64,000 nucleotides of DNA from Myxococcales bacterium 68-20 (GCA_001899635.1 MKVQ01000023.1:285815-349814); one strand, 5' to 3'. Shown: positions 46,241 to 56,499, numbered from the stretch's first letter. The notes: generated by a model from the letters alone, not told the origin. Numbers and translations: made by a program.

Positions 46241-49200
46241 TCAGTGCACGCCCTTCATCCCGCTGATTGGCATGAAGCCGAAGCGCCCGAGAGCCTCGCG
46301 CATGACCGCCGGCAAGCTCTCATAGGACTCGAGGCGCGTGCACTCGATGCTCTCGGCGCAGGACGATCCCGTCTTGAGGATCGGCATGTTGTGCTCGTCG
46401 ACCTTCGCCGTCCAGCCGACGGTCGAGCCGTTCACGGAGACCGGATCGACCTCGTAGGCGGCTCGAAGGAGCTCGTTCGCGTACTCGAGCACGCGTGCCG
46501 CGATGCCACGCTGCACCGTCTTTCCGAAGAGGGTCTCGGTGCCGAAGGTCTTGGCGACGTAGGTCTTGCCGTTCGGAGAGTGGAACTCGATGCGGTTCGT
46601 GAAGTCCGGCGCACCGTCGATCCCCCGCTCCCACACCTGCATCTGGCTCAGCCAGTTGGTCCTCTGGTTCTCCTTCACGTAGAGCAGGCTGAAGATGTAC
46701 GCGAATCGCTGCTGCTCCCAGCCGACCTGCGGGTCGACGACCATGAGGCCGCTCGGTTCGTTCGGAACCGCAGCACCAGGCCTGAAGCAGAAGTTCGACG
46801 GACCGTTCGGGAAACAGCTGCGCGGTCCCTCCGTGGGCCACCACGACGTCCAGCCGAGCTGCGCGGTCTTGTCGGCACCGACCCTGGCGCGGACTCCCTT
46901 GATGTACTCGTCGCCGGTCAGGTTGTTCGCGAGCCAGCGGCGGAAGCCGTCAGGGAAGACATCGGCCATCGAGACGGAGCGGTAGCGTGGGTCGACGAAG
47001 TCGCCTCGCGACGAGCTGATGAAGTTGTCCGCCGACTCCGTGAAGAGCATCGCGACGTACGCCTTCTCGTAGTACGAACCGGCCTGGGTGAAGTACTCGC
47101 TGTTGTAGTCGCGCCCTTGCGTCGTCGAGAGATCGTTGTTGACGGGGTGCCCGCCGAGCTCGAACGAGCCGTAGCCCAGCGTGTTCCCGGTCACGCCGTT
47201 CGGGACCAGCAGCGACGTCGTCTGGCATCGGGCGAACCCGGTGTCGTCGCAGGAGCGCTGGACCGCGAAGGGGCTACCCGCCTCGGGACCGTACTCGGCA
47301 TGGCTACCCGGCTGAGGCCGCGCGAAGACGTGGGTGAAGTGATCGAACGCGATGGCGCTTGCCATGGCGTTTGCCGGGAACGCATCGAAGATCGCTGCGA
47401 GGGCCGCTTGCGGATTCGATCCGAGACCCGTGGCGCCGAAGCTCACCGTCGTGTCACGCGCGAGCGTCGCGTAGAGGCCGAGCGCCTTCGCGGAGTCGCG
47501 CATTTTCTCGTGGTAGCGCGCCATGAGGCGATTCACGACACGCAGAATGCTGAAGTCGCGAGCGCCACGCCGGTAGCTGCTGAAGATGTGTCCGAGCTCC
47601 TGCTGCGCGATCCAAAAATTGAGCTGCTCGTAGAGATCGGCGCCGCTGTCGTGGCGGTAGACCGAGACGTTTCCGAGGTCTGCCCAGTTGTCGCTCGCGA
47701 AGCCGTGGGTCCAGCGAACGCGGTCCTTGTCGAACAGCGCCGCCGCGCTCCGGGGCGCTGTCTTGTCCGCGGTCATCGACCTGAACGGTACGTACTCGAG
47801 CGACGGCTCTTCGCAACGCATCGTCTTGCCTTGGACCGTCACCAGGTGTCCGTCCAATAGGGGATGCCACTCGCCGTCTCTCGCGTCGTCCCAGGAGCCC
47901 GGCTTGAACGCCTGCGGGTCCACCTCCTTGCAGTTGCGAATCAGGTTGAGGCGGTTCTGGATCTGCGAATAGTGAAACTCCCCTGCTCCGTCGCGCGGCG
48001 TAATACCGAGCAGTCCTCCGAATTCGTTGCGATGCTCGCGGAAGACGCGACCTTTGTTCGTGTTGCGCCCGAACTCGGCGACGTTGCTCAGCACCCCGAC
48101 GGTGTCCCCGTAGAACATGCGTGCAGCGCCGAAGTCGTACCGGCCGAGGTTCAGGAAGTCCTGCGTAATCTCGCCGGCGTACTCCATGATCGACGACTGC
48201 GCCCACATCGTCAGGAGCCCGTTCGTCTCGTCCTCGGTGAGCGGATCGAACCATCGCGGACCGACACACGAGGAGCCGTCGTCGGTCTTCTCGGTGCACT
48301 CCTTAGAGACCTTTCCGTTGCTCGTACGGAGCTGCCAGTACTGAGGGCGGAAGTTGAGCGCGTCGGTGGAGCTCACGAAGTTGTGACGGAGTCCGAACGA
48401 GTGCCCCAGCTCGTGAGCCATGACGTTGGTATGCGCCTTCCTTCGCACGTAGTCCTTCATGCGCCTCGCCCGCTCGGCCTGCTGCGCGGGCGACTCGTTC
48501 GGATTGAACGCGCCGAACTTCTGCTCGAGCACGCTTCGGAGGCCCACGTAGTTGAGCGGGGCGGCGGTCTCCGCGTACATCTCGCAGGTGCCTCGCCCTG
48601 CGAGGATCATCTCCTTCTGTTGACGAAGCTCGCGCACGAACTCCGGGTTCAGCGAACGGAACACGCTCGCGCGTTCGAGGTCCTCCGGCACCGAGCCATG
48701 AACGCCCGCGAGCTGCATCATCGCCGGCGTCACGACGGCTGCCTCGAGGGGGGTGTTCTTCGCCATGTCCCGACGCGCCTGGAAGAGCGCAGCGTTGACC
48801 GAAGGAACACCGACCGACGCCTTCATGTCCTCGGCTCGCTCGTTGATCGCTTTGCTCAGATTCCTGAGCAGCTCGGGCTGTCTCTCCTTCAGCGCTCGAG
48901 CGTCGCGCATGAGGCCGTCGGCTTGCGTCGTATCGGCGCCGACCACCGCTGCGATACGTTGGTTGACCTCGCTCTTGGTGTAGAGCGGCATCATCGAGCC
49001 CTTGGAGGCCGCCGCGGCCGCGTCGCGGTACCGCGTGATGTAGGTTCCGTCCGTGATCTCCTCGGTCTTCACCTCGCCGGCGATGTACTGGAGCTGGTCG
49101 ACGATGCCCGCGGCGAACGAATCGTTGATGGCGACGTACGACGTGACGTTGGCGGCGATCTTCTCGCCCGTCTCGGGATCGTTCGCGTCGGTCATGATGC

Positions 49201-50812
49201 CCCACGGGCCGTTGACCTCGGGCCGCGCGATGGCGTTGATGAGGTTGAATCGAAGATCGCCCGGCCGAGCGATCGTCTTCTCGGGCCCGCAGAGCGGATC
49301 GTCCCCCTTCTGGACCGGGCTGTGGCAGAGGAGGACCATCGGCTTCTCCTTCGCCAGCTCGATGACGTCGTCGGCATAGCCTCGTGCCTGCCCGACCCCC
49401 TCGGCGTAGCTCTCGCAGTCACGGCCGTCGTTCACGAGCCCCGTACGGCACGCGGTGATCTCGCCGACGAGAACGGCCAGATCCTCCTCCGCGGCGTAGT
49501 TGCCGTGGACGGGGGCGTTCCCGCACCCCTCGGTGAAGCCGTAGGTCTTGCACTCCGCAGTGCGCGCCGCCGCGACCGCGAGGCGGAGCGCGGCGTCCCA
49601 CTGGGAGACGGCATCGCGCGTCGCTTCGAAATAGGTCGGGTCGCCGCCTTGCACGTAGTGGAAGACGACCGGCTTGGTCTCACGCTGCGTGTACGGCAGC
49701 GTGCAGATGTTCTTCTCCCGGTAGGTGTTGCAGCGAGACGCCGGCGATACGCCTGCGCAATCGGCGTCGGCGAGGCAGCGGGTCGGCCCCTCGAGCTTCT
49801 CGGGATCCTGGTACGCGTGGCTTCGCTTCCAGATGTTGTAACGCTGGATACCTCGGTACCGTCCGCTGTCGCGAAGGCCATGTTCGCGATCGTAGGAGCC
49901 GAGCTCGGTGTCCATGAGGCCGACGGTGAATGCGCCGTACATCTCGAAGCGATCGCCGTCCCAGTGCGCCGCCTCGTAGTCATTGTCGACCACGCGTTTG
50001 AAGGAATGGCGGACCGTCAGCTGATGCTCGTTGCAGCTCTCGATCGGCTCCGTACCGCCGTTGATGAGGTTCGGCACCCAACACGCAGGGATGCCGTATC
50101 GCTCGAGCATCCGCGGCTTGGCGTACACCTTGGCCGTCGCGTCCAGGTACCCGTTGGCGATGTCGTAGACGGGCGCCTCGTCGAAGTTCGGATTGTTGGC
50201 CGTAAAATCGGCCGGTGAGTATTCGACACCGAACAAGTTCAGCATCGAAAGCAGATCGAATTTGTACGCCGAGGTGTTTTCGTTCTTCGTCCAGTCGACG
50301 CGCATGTAATCGCGCTCGTACCACGGGCGGTCCTGCGTGTTCTCTTCGACGACGTTCAGCTCCTCGCCGGTCGACGTGTTGTAGGCGCGCCGCACGTCGA
50401 AGTGGGAGAGGATCGGAAACTTGTAGACGACCTCGCCGTCGTTGTTCTTGCGGTGCGCCGGATCGGCGACCTCGGGCTTCGGGGTCCCAGCGCCGTCCGT
50501 CCCCTTGATGCGTTCGTAGGCGAGGCGACCAAGCAGGTACTTCTCCTCAATCGTCCACCGAATGCGGTTGACCGTGTTGTAGCCGGCGCTGAAGAGGCCC
50601 GTGCCCGCCGACCCGTAGTCGACCTGAACGAGGATGCTGCGCCCGTAGAACTCGGGATCGTCGCTCGGATCGTTCAACTTGCTGCCGACGAAGAATGACT
50701 TCGGGAGCGCATCGGGTTGAACGCGATTGATCGGGTCTCGCTCCCCTGCGCAGCCGCCACCCATGGCCAGGGCGGCTGCGATAGCAACCAGTGACAGGCG
50801 ATTGACTCTCAT
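46241..50812 (-). CDS. Very large metzincin-type zinc metalloprotease lipoprotein (DUF4953/EcxA-like)
   Basis: 1523 residues from ATG 50812 with GAGAGG upstream and a signal ending in AMGGGC. At residues 800-811 lies HELGHSFGLRHN, the HExxHxxGxxH zinc site of metzincins. SSIMEYAG at ~876 is the Met-turn below it. This combination matches the EcxA/DUF4953-type peptidases. The ~790 residues before the catalytic domain contain beta-rich parts, a Cys pair (CLADADCAGVSPASRC, then NICTL) and a long helix region (~600-760). Some 640 residues follow. It is probably a cell-surface protease. Stop 46241 faces the Cys-repeat gene. Confidence 0.87.
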   Translation of the reverse strand: MRVNRLSLVAIAAALAMGGGCAGERDPINRVQPDALPKSFFVGSKLNDPSDDPEFYGRSILVQVDYGSAGTGLFSAGYNTVNRIRWTIEEKYLLGRLAYERIKGTDGAGTPKPEVADPAHRKNNDGEVVYKFPILSHFDVRRAYNTSTGEELNVVEENTQDRPWYERDYMRVDWTKNENTSAYKFDLLSMLNLFGVEYSPADFTANNPNFDEAPVYDIANGYLDATAKVYAKPRMLERYGIPACWVPNLINGGTEPIESCNEHQLTVRHSFKRVVDNDYEAAHWDGDRFEMYGAFTVGLMDTELGSYDREHGLRDSGRYRGIQRYNIWKRSHAYQDPEKLEGPTRCLADADCAGVSPASRCNTYREKNICTLPYTQRETKPVVFHYVQGGDPTYFEATRDAVSQWDAALRLAVAAARTAECKTYGFTEGCGNAPVHGNYAAEEDLAVLVGEITACRTGLVNDGRDCESYAEGVGQARGYADDVIELAKEKPMVLLCHSPVQKGDDPLCGPEKTIARPGDLRFNLINAIARPEVNGPWGIMTDANDPETGEKIAANVTSYVAINDSFAAGIVDQLQYIAGEVKTEEITDGTYITRYRDAAAAASKGSMMPLYTKSEVNQRIAAVVGADTTQADGLMRDARALKERQPELLRNLSKAINERAEDMKASVGVPSVNAALFQARRDMAKNTPLEAAVVTPAMMQLAGVHGSVPEDLERASVFRSLNPEFVRELRQQKEMILAGRGTCEMYAETAAPLNYVGLRSVLEQKFGAFNPNESPAQQAERARRMKDYVRRKAHTNVMAHELGHSFGLRHNFVSSTDALNFRPQYWQLRTSNGKVSKECTEKTDDGSSCVGPRWFDPLTEDETNGLLTMWAQSSIMEYAGEITQDFLNLGRYDFGAARMFYGDTVGVLSNVAEFGRNTNKGRVFREHRNEFGGLLGITPRDGAGEFHYSQIQNRLNLIRNCKEVDPQAFKPGSWDDARDGEWHPLLDGHLVTVQGKTMRCEEPSLEYVPFRSMTADKTAPRSAAALFDKDRVRWTHGFASDNWADLGNVSVYRHDSGADLYEQLNFWIAQQELGHIFSSYRRGARDFSILRVVNRLMARYHEKMRDSAKALGLYATLARDTTVSFGATGLGSNPQAALAAIFDAFPANAMASAIAFDHFTHVFARPQPGSHAEYGPEAGSPFAVQRSCDDTGFARCQTTSLLVPNGVTGNTLGYGSFELGGHPVNNDLSTTQGRDYNSEYFTQAGSYYEKAYVAMLFTESADNFISSSRGDFVDPRYRSVSMADVFPDGFRRWLANNLTGDEYIKGVRARVGADKTAQLGWTSWWPTEGPRSCFPNGPSNFCFRPGAAVPNEPSGLMVVDPQVGWEQQRFAYIFSLLYVKENQRTNWLSQMQVWERGIDGAPDFTNRIEFHSPNGKTYVAKTFGTETLFGKTVQRGIAARVLEYANELLRAAYEVDPVSVNGSTVGWTAKVDEHNMPILKTGSSCAESIECTRLESYESLPAVMREALGRFGFMPISGMKGVH

Positions 50813-51129
50813 CTTCTTCGCACCTCTCGAATCGAACACTCAGACGTCGTGCGCGAGCCATGGGCAACCGCCGTGCCTCATGACGAGCTCGGACAAACGA
50901 GCCTCCGCGAAGAGCCGACGGCGTCTCGGTATCGACGATTCGTGCATAAATTGTCTGGCGACCGTCTCTCCGTGAACGACGGTCATGCGAGCGCCGAACG
51001 GACATCGCGAATGGCGACGCGACCGGGTACGGCGCCGTTCATTCCGTTACGGCATGTCGGTGCTTCCACGGGGTCGACACCTGCCAATCTGCGGTTTTTC
51101 CCGCCCGATCCGACCGTGCGCAGGATGGC
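50813..51129. other. Divergent intergenic region: metzincin gene and sigma-54 activator gene
   Basis: 317 bases. It contains the GAGAGG ribosome site of the metzincin gene at the left. An AT-rich TGCATAAATTG at about 50942-50952 is a possible -10 area for one of the two genes. A 6-bp ACCGTC/GACGGT stem is visible near 50960-50983. I saw no TGGCAC-N5-TTGC sigma-54 site. Confidence 0.4.
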
Positions 51130-54100
51130 ATGCGACCTGCATTCGCATCGCACTCGACGAGCGACGCGTTCGTTTTCCGTCTCCCTCCCCCAGTTCGTGA
51201 GAACGCCTCGTCCACCTGCGAGGCCATGGAGAGCGCCTTGCGTAGTTGGCTGTCATCGACTCCCCCGAATGAGCCGTCCGATACCTCGTCGATCGCCTCG
51301 GCAGCGGTCAGCGTCGCCTCGTCGGGGGAACCGGAGCAGGTCTCGATTCGACACGGATTTGCGGCTCTCGACGACGCCGCAGTCACCGTCGACCCCAGGG
51401 TTCTCGTCGTGGTCGCGCGCAACGAAACTCACGGACCGCTCCTGGCACACGTCGCCCGCCGACTCGGCGCTGCCGGGTGCCGTGCCATCGAGGCGGCCGT
51501 ACGCGCACCGACCTCGCTCTTTCGGGAGGTGGCCACCCAGCTGGGCCTGGGGCCTTTGCCGTGCAACGTGACCGACTACGCGGCGGCGCTCGCGACCGCC
51601 AGTCGTCCGCGCTTGGCGGTCGTCGCTTCGCTCCCGCGCGAAGGCAGCTTCGACGAGGCCGTCGCCTGCAAGCTGGCTGAGCATCGAGCTGCGGTCATGG
51701 TCTTCGTCTCGGCGTCGACTCCCCCTGACTGGGCGACCGAAGTGTTCGAGGTCGGCCCGGAGCTCGCCCCGTCCGACAAGCTTCGGTGGCTCATGGCGAT
51801 CGCGCAGGAGAGCGAGTCGCTCCTGCGCGGACACAATCTGCGCGCGCTTCACGGCCAGTGGCGGGGTGCTCGGAGCCGACTTCGTGATGCACGTCTCGGT
51901 GGGCAAGCCGGAGCGCCCGACGCGACCTCCGGACTCTCCGCAGCGGCACTCGAGGTCGTGACGTGCGTAGCGCTCGCTCGGCGCTCCCTACCGCACAACA
52001 CCGGACGCGGTGCTCCGCCCGCCGGCGTTCTCGAGGAGCTGGTTCGTGCGAATGTCATCATCCCGAATCCGCACGCGATCGTGCTCGATCCTTCGGTCGA
52101 CTCCGCGTATCTCGAGGCGGCAGCGTCCCCAGAGGCGCGCGCGTCGACCATACGCATGCTTCGCGGAGAAACCGGGGCGTTCGAGCTCGATCCTTGGGCA
52201 CTCGCACGCGCCGCGGAGCTGCTCTTGCCCACGTGCCCGGAGGACGCCGACGACGCCCTGGCTCGAGCCGGTCGTCTGGCGCGCGATTCGCGCATCGTCG
52301 CGGACATCACGGACAGCTGGTTTGCCGCGGTCGAGGCCGCAGAGGATCCGCTTCGCCTCTCCCTCCGTCTCCGCGCCGCCGAACGCGCACTCGAGGCAGG
52401 CAAGCCGCGGGACGCGTTGCGTTGGTGCGAGAGCATCGGCGACGTCGAGTCACCGCGGGCGCGCTTTTTGATGGCGCAGACCCTGGCCAGGCTCGGAGAT
52501 CTCGTCGGTGCGCGGCTCCTCTTGGATCGAATTCCGATGGCGGACGTGGACGACGAGCTCGGCGCCGCCATCACGATTGAACGAGGCGAGCTGAGCTATC
52601 TCAGCGGCGACTTCGCCGCCGCGATCGCGCAAGTCGAGAGCGCGCTCGAGCGGGCGACGTCGCCGAGGACGCGATTCGCCGCCCGCGGCGTGCTGGGTAA
52701 AGTCCTCCTCGCTCGCGGCGACTGGGCCGACGCCGACGCCCATTTCGCCGCCGAGACCCTCGACGCGCAGAGCGCTGGCGAGACCACGGCAGAGCTCCGG
52801 GCGCGGCTCAATCGAGGCATCGTCCAGTGCGGGACGGGGCTCCTCGACGAAGCCCGGCATACGTTCCTCGACGTCCTCGAGGACGCGGAGCGATTCGGCG
52901 AGCTTCGCGCGACCGCGTTCGCGCTGTCGAACCTCGGCGTCGTGGCCTACCGGAAGCGCGACTACGTCGGCGCGCTGAGGTACTGGGAAGAGACGATCCG
53001 GCAGTGGGACGCGCTCGGTGCTCGAATCGAGGGCGTCCACCCTCTCACCAATCTCGCCGAGTTACGCCTGAGGCTCGGCCTCGTCGACAACGCCGAACAC
53101 GCGATCCTCTTCGCGCAGAAGATCCTCGCCGGAGACAGGGGGCCGGCGCCAGCCGCGCACCTGCGGCTCATCGCGGCGCAGGTCGCGCTCGCGCGTGGTT
53201 CGACGGAGCTCGCTCGCGACGAGCTCCAATGCGCGATGGTCCATGCGCGAGCTACGGGCAACGTCGAGTACATCGGCGCGACGGGTCTCGTCGGTGCACG
53301 CATCGCGCTCGCGGACGGAGACGTCCGTCAGGCCGAAGCGTTCATCGCGATCGCAACGGAGAACGCCAAGTCCGCCCGAGCCGTCGCCGAGCTCGCGATC
53401 CTTCGAGTGGCTCATTCGCGCGCGCTCGGACGTCCCGCGCTCTCCATCGCGAGGCAGGCGCTCGCGCTCGCCCGCGCCGCGGCCGAAGACGACCTCCTCG
53501 TCGACGTCCACGCGCTGGTCGCCACGTGCTCCCGTGATGAAGGCGATCTCGAGGCCGCGCGCTCCCACTGCGCCCGGGCAGTCTCCATCCGTGACCGGAT
53601 CACCGGAGCGCTCCCCGCGGACGTGCGTGATGCTTTCCATTCGAAGCCCGAGATCCGGGAGCTCACGCTCCTGCAGCAATCGCTCATGGAGACCGACGCG
53701 GTCCCGGACGTCGGGCGGGAGCCCGTGCCTTCCTCGAGTGCGCCGCCTTCCGCGCCGCCTCCCGCGTCGACGAGGTCGCGGGCAGACGAGCTCGTCGGAG
53801 CCGATGAACGTATGCGCAACCTCGCTGTCGCGATTCGAAAGGCGGCGACGTCGGACACCACTGTCCTCATCCTCGGCGAGAGCGGCACCGGCAAGGAGCT
53901 CGTGGCGCGAGCGCTGCACGCCGCCAGCCAGCGTGCGTCGCGTCGGCTCGTCGTCGTGAACTGCGCGGCGCTGCTCGACACGCTCCTCCTCTCGGAGCTG
54001 TTCGGCCACGAGAAGGGGGCATTCACCGGGGCGACGGCGCGACGGCGCGGTCGATTCGAGCTCGCCCAGGGCGGCACCCTCTTCCTCGACGAAATCGGAG

Positions 54101-54840
54101 ATATCTCGCCCAAGGCGCAGGTCGCGCTCCTCCGCGTTCTGCAGGAGGGAACCTTCGAGCGCATCGGAGGCACCACGACGCTTCGAACGGACACACGCGT
54201 CATCTGCGCCACGCACCGCGATCTGCGTACGCTGGTGAAGCGCGGCGTGTTTCGCGAGGATCTCTACTATCGCATTCGCAAGCTCACCCTCGAAGTCCCG
54301 CCGCTTCGTGCACGCGTGGGCGACATCCCCCTGCTCGCGCATCATCTCCTCGTGCGCGTCGCTGCGGAGCAAGGAGAGAAGCCGAAGCTCCTCTCCAGGG
54401 ATGCGCTGGAGGTCCTCCAACGGCACACGTGGCCTGGAAACGTTCGTGAGCTCGAGAACGTCCTTCGCGCCGCGGCGGTATTTGCCGAGGGAGACATGAT
54501 CACGTGCACCGATCTCGATTCCGCCGCAGGAGATCTCCGTGTCGCCCCCGATGCTCCGTCGTGCGCGACGATCGCGGGCGCGACGACCGCGAACGCGCCC
54601 GCACGTCCTGCATCGGACGTCTCGTTGACCGCGGTAGCCTACGCGCACGTCCGCGAGCGCGGGGTCTCCCTGCATGACGTGAAGCGCCAGCTCGAGCGTG
54701 AGTGCGTTACCCGTGCACTCGAGGAGGCGGGCGGAAACATCACGCGCGCCGCCGGGCTGCTGGGGATGAAACGACCGCGCGTCTCACAGCTGGCCAAACA
54801 GTATCGACTCACCGCATCTGTGTCGGAGGATGACGAATGA
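51130..54840 (+). CDS. Sigma-54-dependent transcriptional activator with long TPR N-terminus
   Basis: 1236 residues. The C-terminal AAA+ domain is complete: Walker A GESGTGKE (~916-923), sigma-54 contact loop GAFTGA (963-968), Walker B GGTLFLDEIGD, sensor RTDTRVICATHRDLR and arginine-finger region VFREDLYYRIRKL. An HTH ends the protein (NITRAAGLLGMKRPRVSQLA). The N-terminal ~850 residues contain no receiver, PAS or GAF domain but ~10 TPR-like helix pairs (TAFALSNLGVVAYRKRDYVG, LVGARIALADGDVRQAEAFI). So this is an activator that senses by protein contact, a type expanded in myxobacteria. The start (51130 or 51226) is unsure. Confidence 0.9.
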   Translation: MRPAFASHSTSDAFVFRLPPPVRENASSTCEAMESALRSWLSSTPPNEPSDTSSIASAAVSVASSGEPEQVSIRHGFAALDDAAVTVDPRVLVVVARNETHGPLLAHVARRLGAAGCRAIEAAVRAPTSLFREVATQLGLGPLPCNVTDYAAALATASRPRLAVVASLPREGSFDEAVACKLAEHRAAVMVFVSASTPPDWATEVFEVGPELAPSDKLRWLMAIAQESESLLRGHNLRALHGQWRGARSRLRDARLGGQAGAPDATSGLSAAALEVVTCVALARRSLPHNTGRGAPPAGVLEELVRANVIIPNPHAIVLDPSVDSAYLEAAASPEARASTIRMLRGETGAFELDPWALARAAELLLPTCPEDADDALARAGRLARDSRIVADITDSWFAAVEAAEDPLRLSLRLRAAERALEAGKPRDALRWCESIGDVESPRARFLMAQTLARLGDLVGARLLLDRIPMADVDDELGAAITIERGELSYLSGDFAAAIAQVESALERATSPRTRFAARGVLGKVLLARGDWADADAHFAAETLDAQSAGETTAELRARLNRGIVQCGTGLLDEARHTFLDVLEDAERFGELRATAFALSNLGVVAYRKRDYVGALRYWEETIRQWDALGARIEGVHPLTNLAELRLRLGLVDNAEHAILFAQKILAGDRGPAPAAHLRLIAAQVALARGSTELARDELQCAMVHARATGNVEYIGATGLVGARIALADGDVRQAEAFIAIATENAKSARAVAELAILRVAHSRALGRPALSIARQALALARAAAEDDLLVDVHALVATCSRDEGDLEAARSHCARAVSIRDRITGALPADVRDAFHSKPEIRELTLLQQSLMETDAVPDVGREPVPSSSAPPSAPPPASTRSRADELVGADERMRNLAVAIRKAATSDTTVLILGESGTGKELVARALHAASQRASRRLVVVNCAALLDTLLLSELFGHEKGAFTGATARRRGRFELAQGGTLFLDEIGDISPKAQVALLRVLQEGTFERIGGTTTLRTDTRVICATHRDLRTLVKRGVFREDLYYRIRKLTLEVPPLRARVGDIPLLAHHLLVRVAAEQGEKPKLLSRDALEVLQRHTWPGNVRELENVLRAAAVFAEGDMITCTDLDSAAGDLRVAPDAPSCATIAGATTANAPARPASDVSLTAVAYAHVRERGVSLHDVKRQLERECVTRALEEAGGNITRAAGLLGMKRPRVSQLAKQYRLTASVSEDDE

Positions 54841-55109
54841 TCCGCGCCCATCTGGTCTCGACCCTCACCGTTCTGACGGCCCTCGCAGTGTCCGGCTGTG
54901 CAGCAGAAGTGACGGAGGCACAGGACGAGCCTGCATCTTCAGAGCCGACGCCCGCGCCAGACACCCCATACGAAATACCTCGCCTCGAACTTCGGACGCC
55001 GCCCGCAGCAGCGAATCCGTCCGTCGCGCCATCCCTGCATCTCGAGAAAATCTACGAGTTCGGTCCTTTCCCACAGCCGTGGACGTTGCAGGCGGAGGAG
55101 CAGGAGTAG
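54837..55109 (+). CDS. Small lipoprotein coupled to the sigma-54 activator
   Basis: 90 residues. It starts inside the stop of the activator gene (ATGA overlap), which argues for coupled translation and a functional link. The signal LVSTLTVLTALAVSGC ends in a clear lipobox. The mature part is short and disordered: an acidic and Pro-rich beginning (DEPASSEPTPAPDTPYEIPR), then a tail with Phe/Pro/Trp (YEFGPFPQPWTLQAEEQE). Too small for a fold I know. It may act as an envelope sensor, ligand or stabiliser relevant to the activator (inference). Confidence 0.75.
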   Translation: MIRAHLVSTLTVLTALAVSGCAAEVTEAQDEPASSEPTPAPDTPYEIPRLELRTPPAAANPSVAPSLHLEKIYEFGPFPQPWTLQAEEQE

Positions 55110-55230
55110 GGCTCGGTTCGAGCTCGATTCGTGCGCCCAAGACCGGTCGGACGCGATAGCCGCGCCCGCTGTTCGCATCTTCGTGGGCGAACAGCGGATG
55201 CTCTTCCCTCGTCCGGCATCGTCGGTGGCC

Positions 55231-56499
55231 TCATCGACAGAGCGATGCCTCGTAGCCAACACACCTCCCGTCGATGCACGCGAGGTGTTCGAGGCAGTCG
55301 GTCGAGTTGGCCCGGCAGGGCTCCCCACGGTCGCTCACCTTCTTGCACGTTCCCCCGTCACAATAGGCGCCTGGCGAGCACGTCTGGGAGCAGCTGTCGC
55401 CGGGCTGCCTCGAGACGCAGATGCGGTCGTAGCAGCTGGAAGCGCCGCCCGAGCAAGGCACGTACGCGCACGCCAACCCAGCCGCGCAGTACATCTCGTA
55501 GCATCCCTCGCCTTCTCCTAGACCGGTGCCCGCCGGCTTTCGACAAACGTTGTCGATGCAGCGCATGCCTTGGATGCAAGGCGCTTCCGAGCAATCGCCG
55601 CCCTCGTGGACCGAGATCCATTCGCAGACCTCGGCACTGCAATGCAGCACGCCGCTCCACCCGCAGGGCGCTTCGTCGAGCCAAGTGCAGCTCGTGCCGA
55701 CCCGCGGATGGCCCGCGCACTTCCCCTGCGTCTTGTCGCAGTAGCGATAGATGCACTCGTCCGCTTTCGAGCACGGCTCGCCGTTCTCGCGTCGTTGCGC
55801 GCAGACGGCTGCGCCGCCGGGGCCGGCGTCGCAATAGAGATCCCACGCACACGCGGCCGACGCGTTGCAAGCCTCTCCGAGATTCTTGCCTCCGTCCTCG
55901 CAAATGCCATTGACGCACTTCAATCCACCGAGACACGGCTCGTCGGGCGGATTGCACGACTGGCGAATGAACCTCGTCTTCAGGCATGTACCGCAGGTCT
56001 GGCCATATTCGACACGGCACTCACCACTGGCGCACTGGTGATCGACGAGGCACGAAGAACCGCTCGGGAGGTCTCCGGCACTCTTCTCGATCGGAGAGAC
56101 CGCACGGCTGCCGTAGCCCGAGCAACGTGGGAGGGCACACGTCGGCATGCCGTTCTCGACGGCTACCGTGCAGTCGACGACGTCGGTCAGCGTCAGGCTC
56201 GTTCCGGGAAGCGCGAGGAGATCGCGGCACGATTTGGCAAGCGAGGGCTCGGGCTCGTCGTATCCGCGGCACGTCTTCGTGAAGACGGCGTGAGCGCGGG
56301 CGAACGCGCCGCATTCATCGAGCGGCCCGCTCGGCTCTTGGGCGCGGGGGCCGCCGGCGTCGTCGGCGACCGAAGCGCCATCTGCTTCGACTGCCAGCTT
56401 CCCACATGCGCTCGTGACGACGGCGGTCAGGAGCAGAAGGCCTGCCGCTTCCGCTCTGCCGAAGGCGAGGCGCGAGCCTCTCGAGCGCCCTGACGCCAT
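55231..56499 (-). CDS. Cys-rich lipoprotein with Dickkopf-like modules
   Basis: 422 residues; ATG 56499 gives an Arg-rich n-region and a lipobox VTSAC (ATG 56556 is an upstream alternative). After ~100 residues with an unusual CGAFARAHAVFTKTCRGY start there are about six Cys modules of the form CxxxxDCxxxLxCxxGxC (SCLVDHQCASGECRVEYGQT, CNASAACAWDLYCDAGPGGA, CSKADECIYRYCDKTQGKCA). This spacing resembles the Dickkopf N-terminal Cys-rich fold and related myxobacterial surface proteins. About 38 Cys in all, likely all in disulfides. No enzyme motif. It faces the small lipoprotein gene. Confidence 0.78.
   Translation of the reverse strand: MASGRSRGSRLAFGRAEAAGLLLLTAVVTSACGKLAVEADGASVADDAGGPRAQEPSGPLDECGAFARAHAVFTKTCRGYDEPEPSLAKSCRDLLALPGTSLTLTDVVDCTVAVENGMPTCALPRCSGYGSRAVSPIEKSAGDLPSGSSCLVDHQCASGECRVEYGQTCGTCLKTRFIRQSCNPPDEPCLGGLKCVNGICEDGGKNLGEACNASAACAWDLYCDAGPGGAAVCAQRRENGEPCSKADECIYRYCDKTQGKCAGHPRVGTSCTWLDEAPCGWSGVLHCSAEVCEWISVHEGGDCSEAPCIQGMRCIDNVCRKPAGTGLGEGEGCYEMYCAAGLACAYVPCSGGASSCYDRICVSRQPGDSCSQTCSPGAYCDGGTCKKVSDRGEPCRANSTDCLEHLACIDGRCVGYEASLCR

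Noticed and set aside
47864-50218. 784-codon plus-strand open frame opposite the metzincin gene
   Set aside because: Antisense to a gene with a clear zinc motif and signal; composition dominated by Arg, Val, Leu and His with no domain.
50813-51129. Possible sigma-54 promoter beside the sigma-54 activator
   Set aside because: I searched by eye for TGGCAC-N5-TTGC on both strands in the divergent gap and saw no match.
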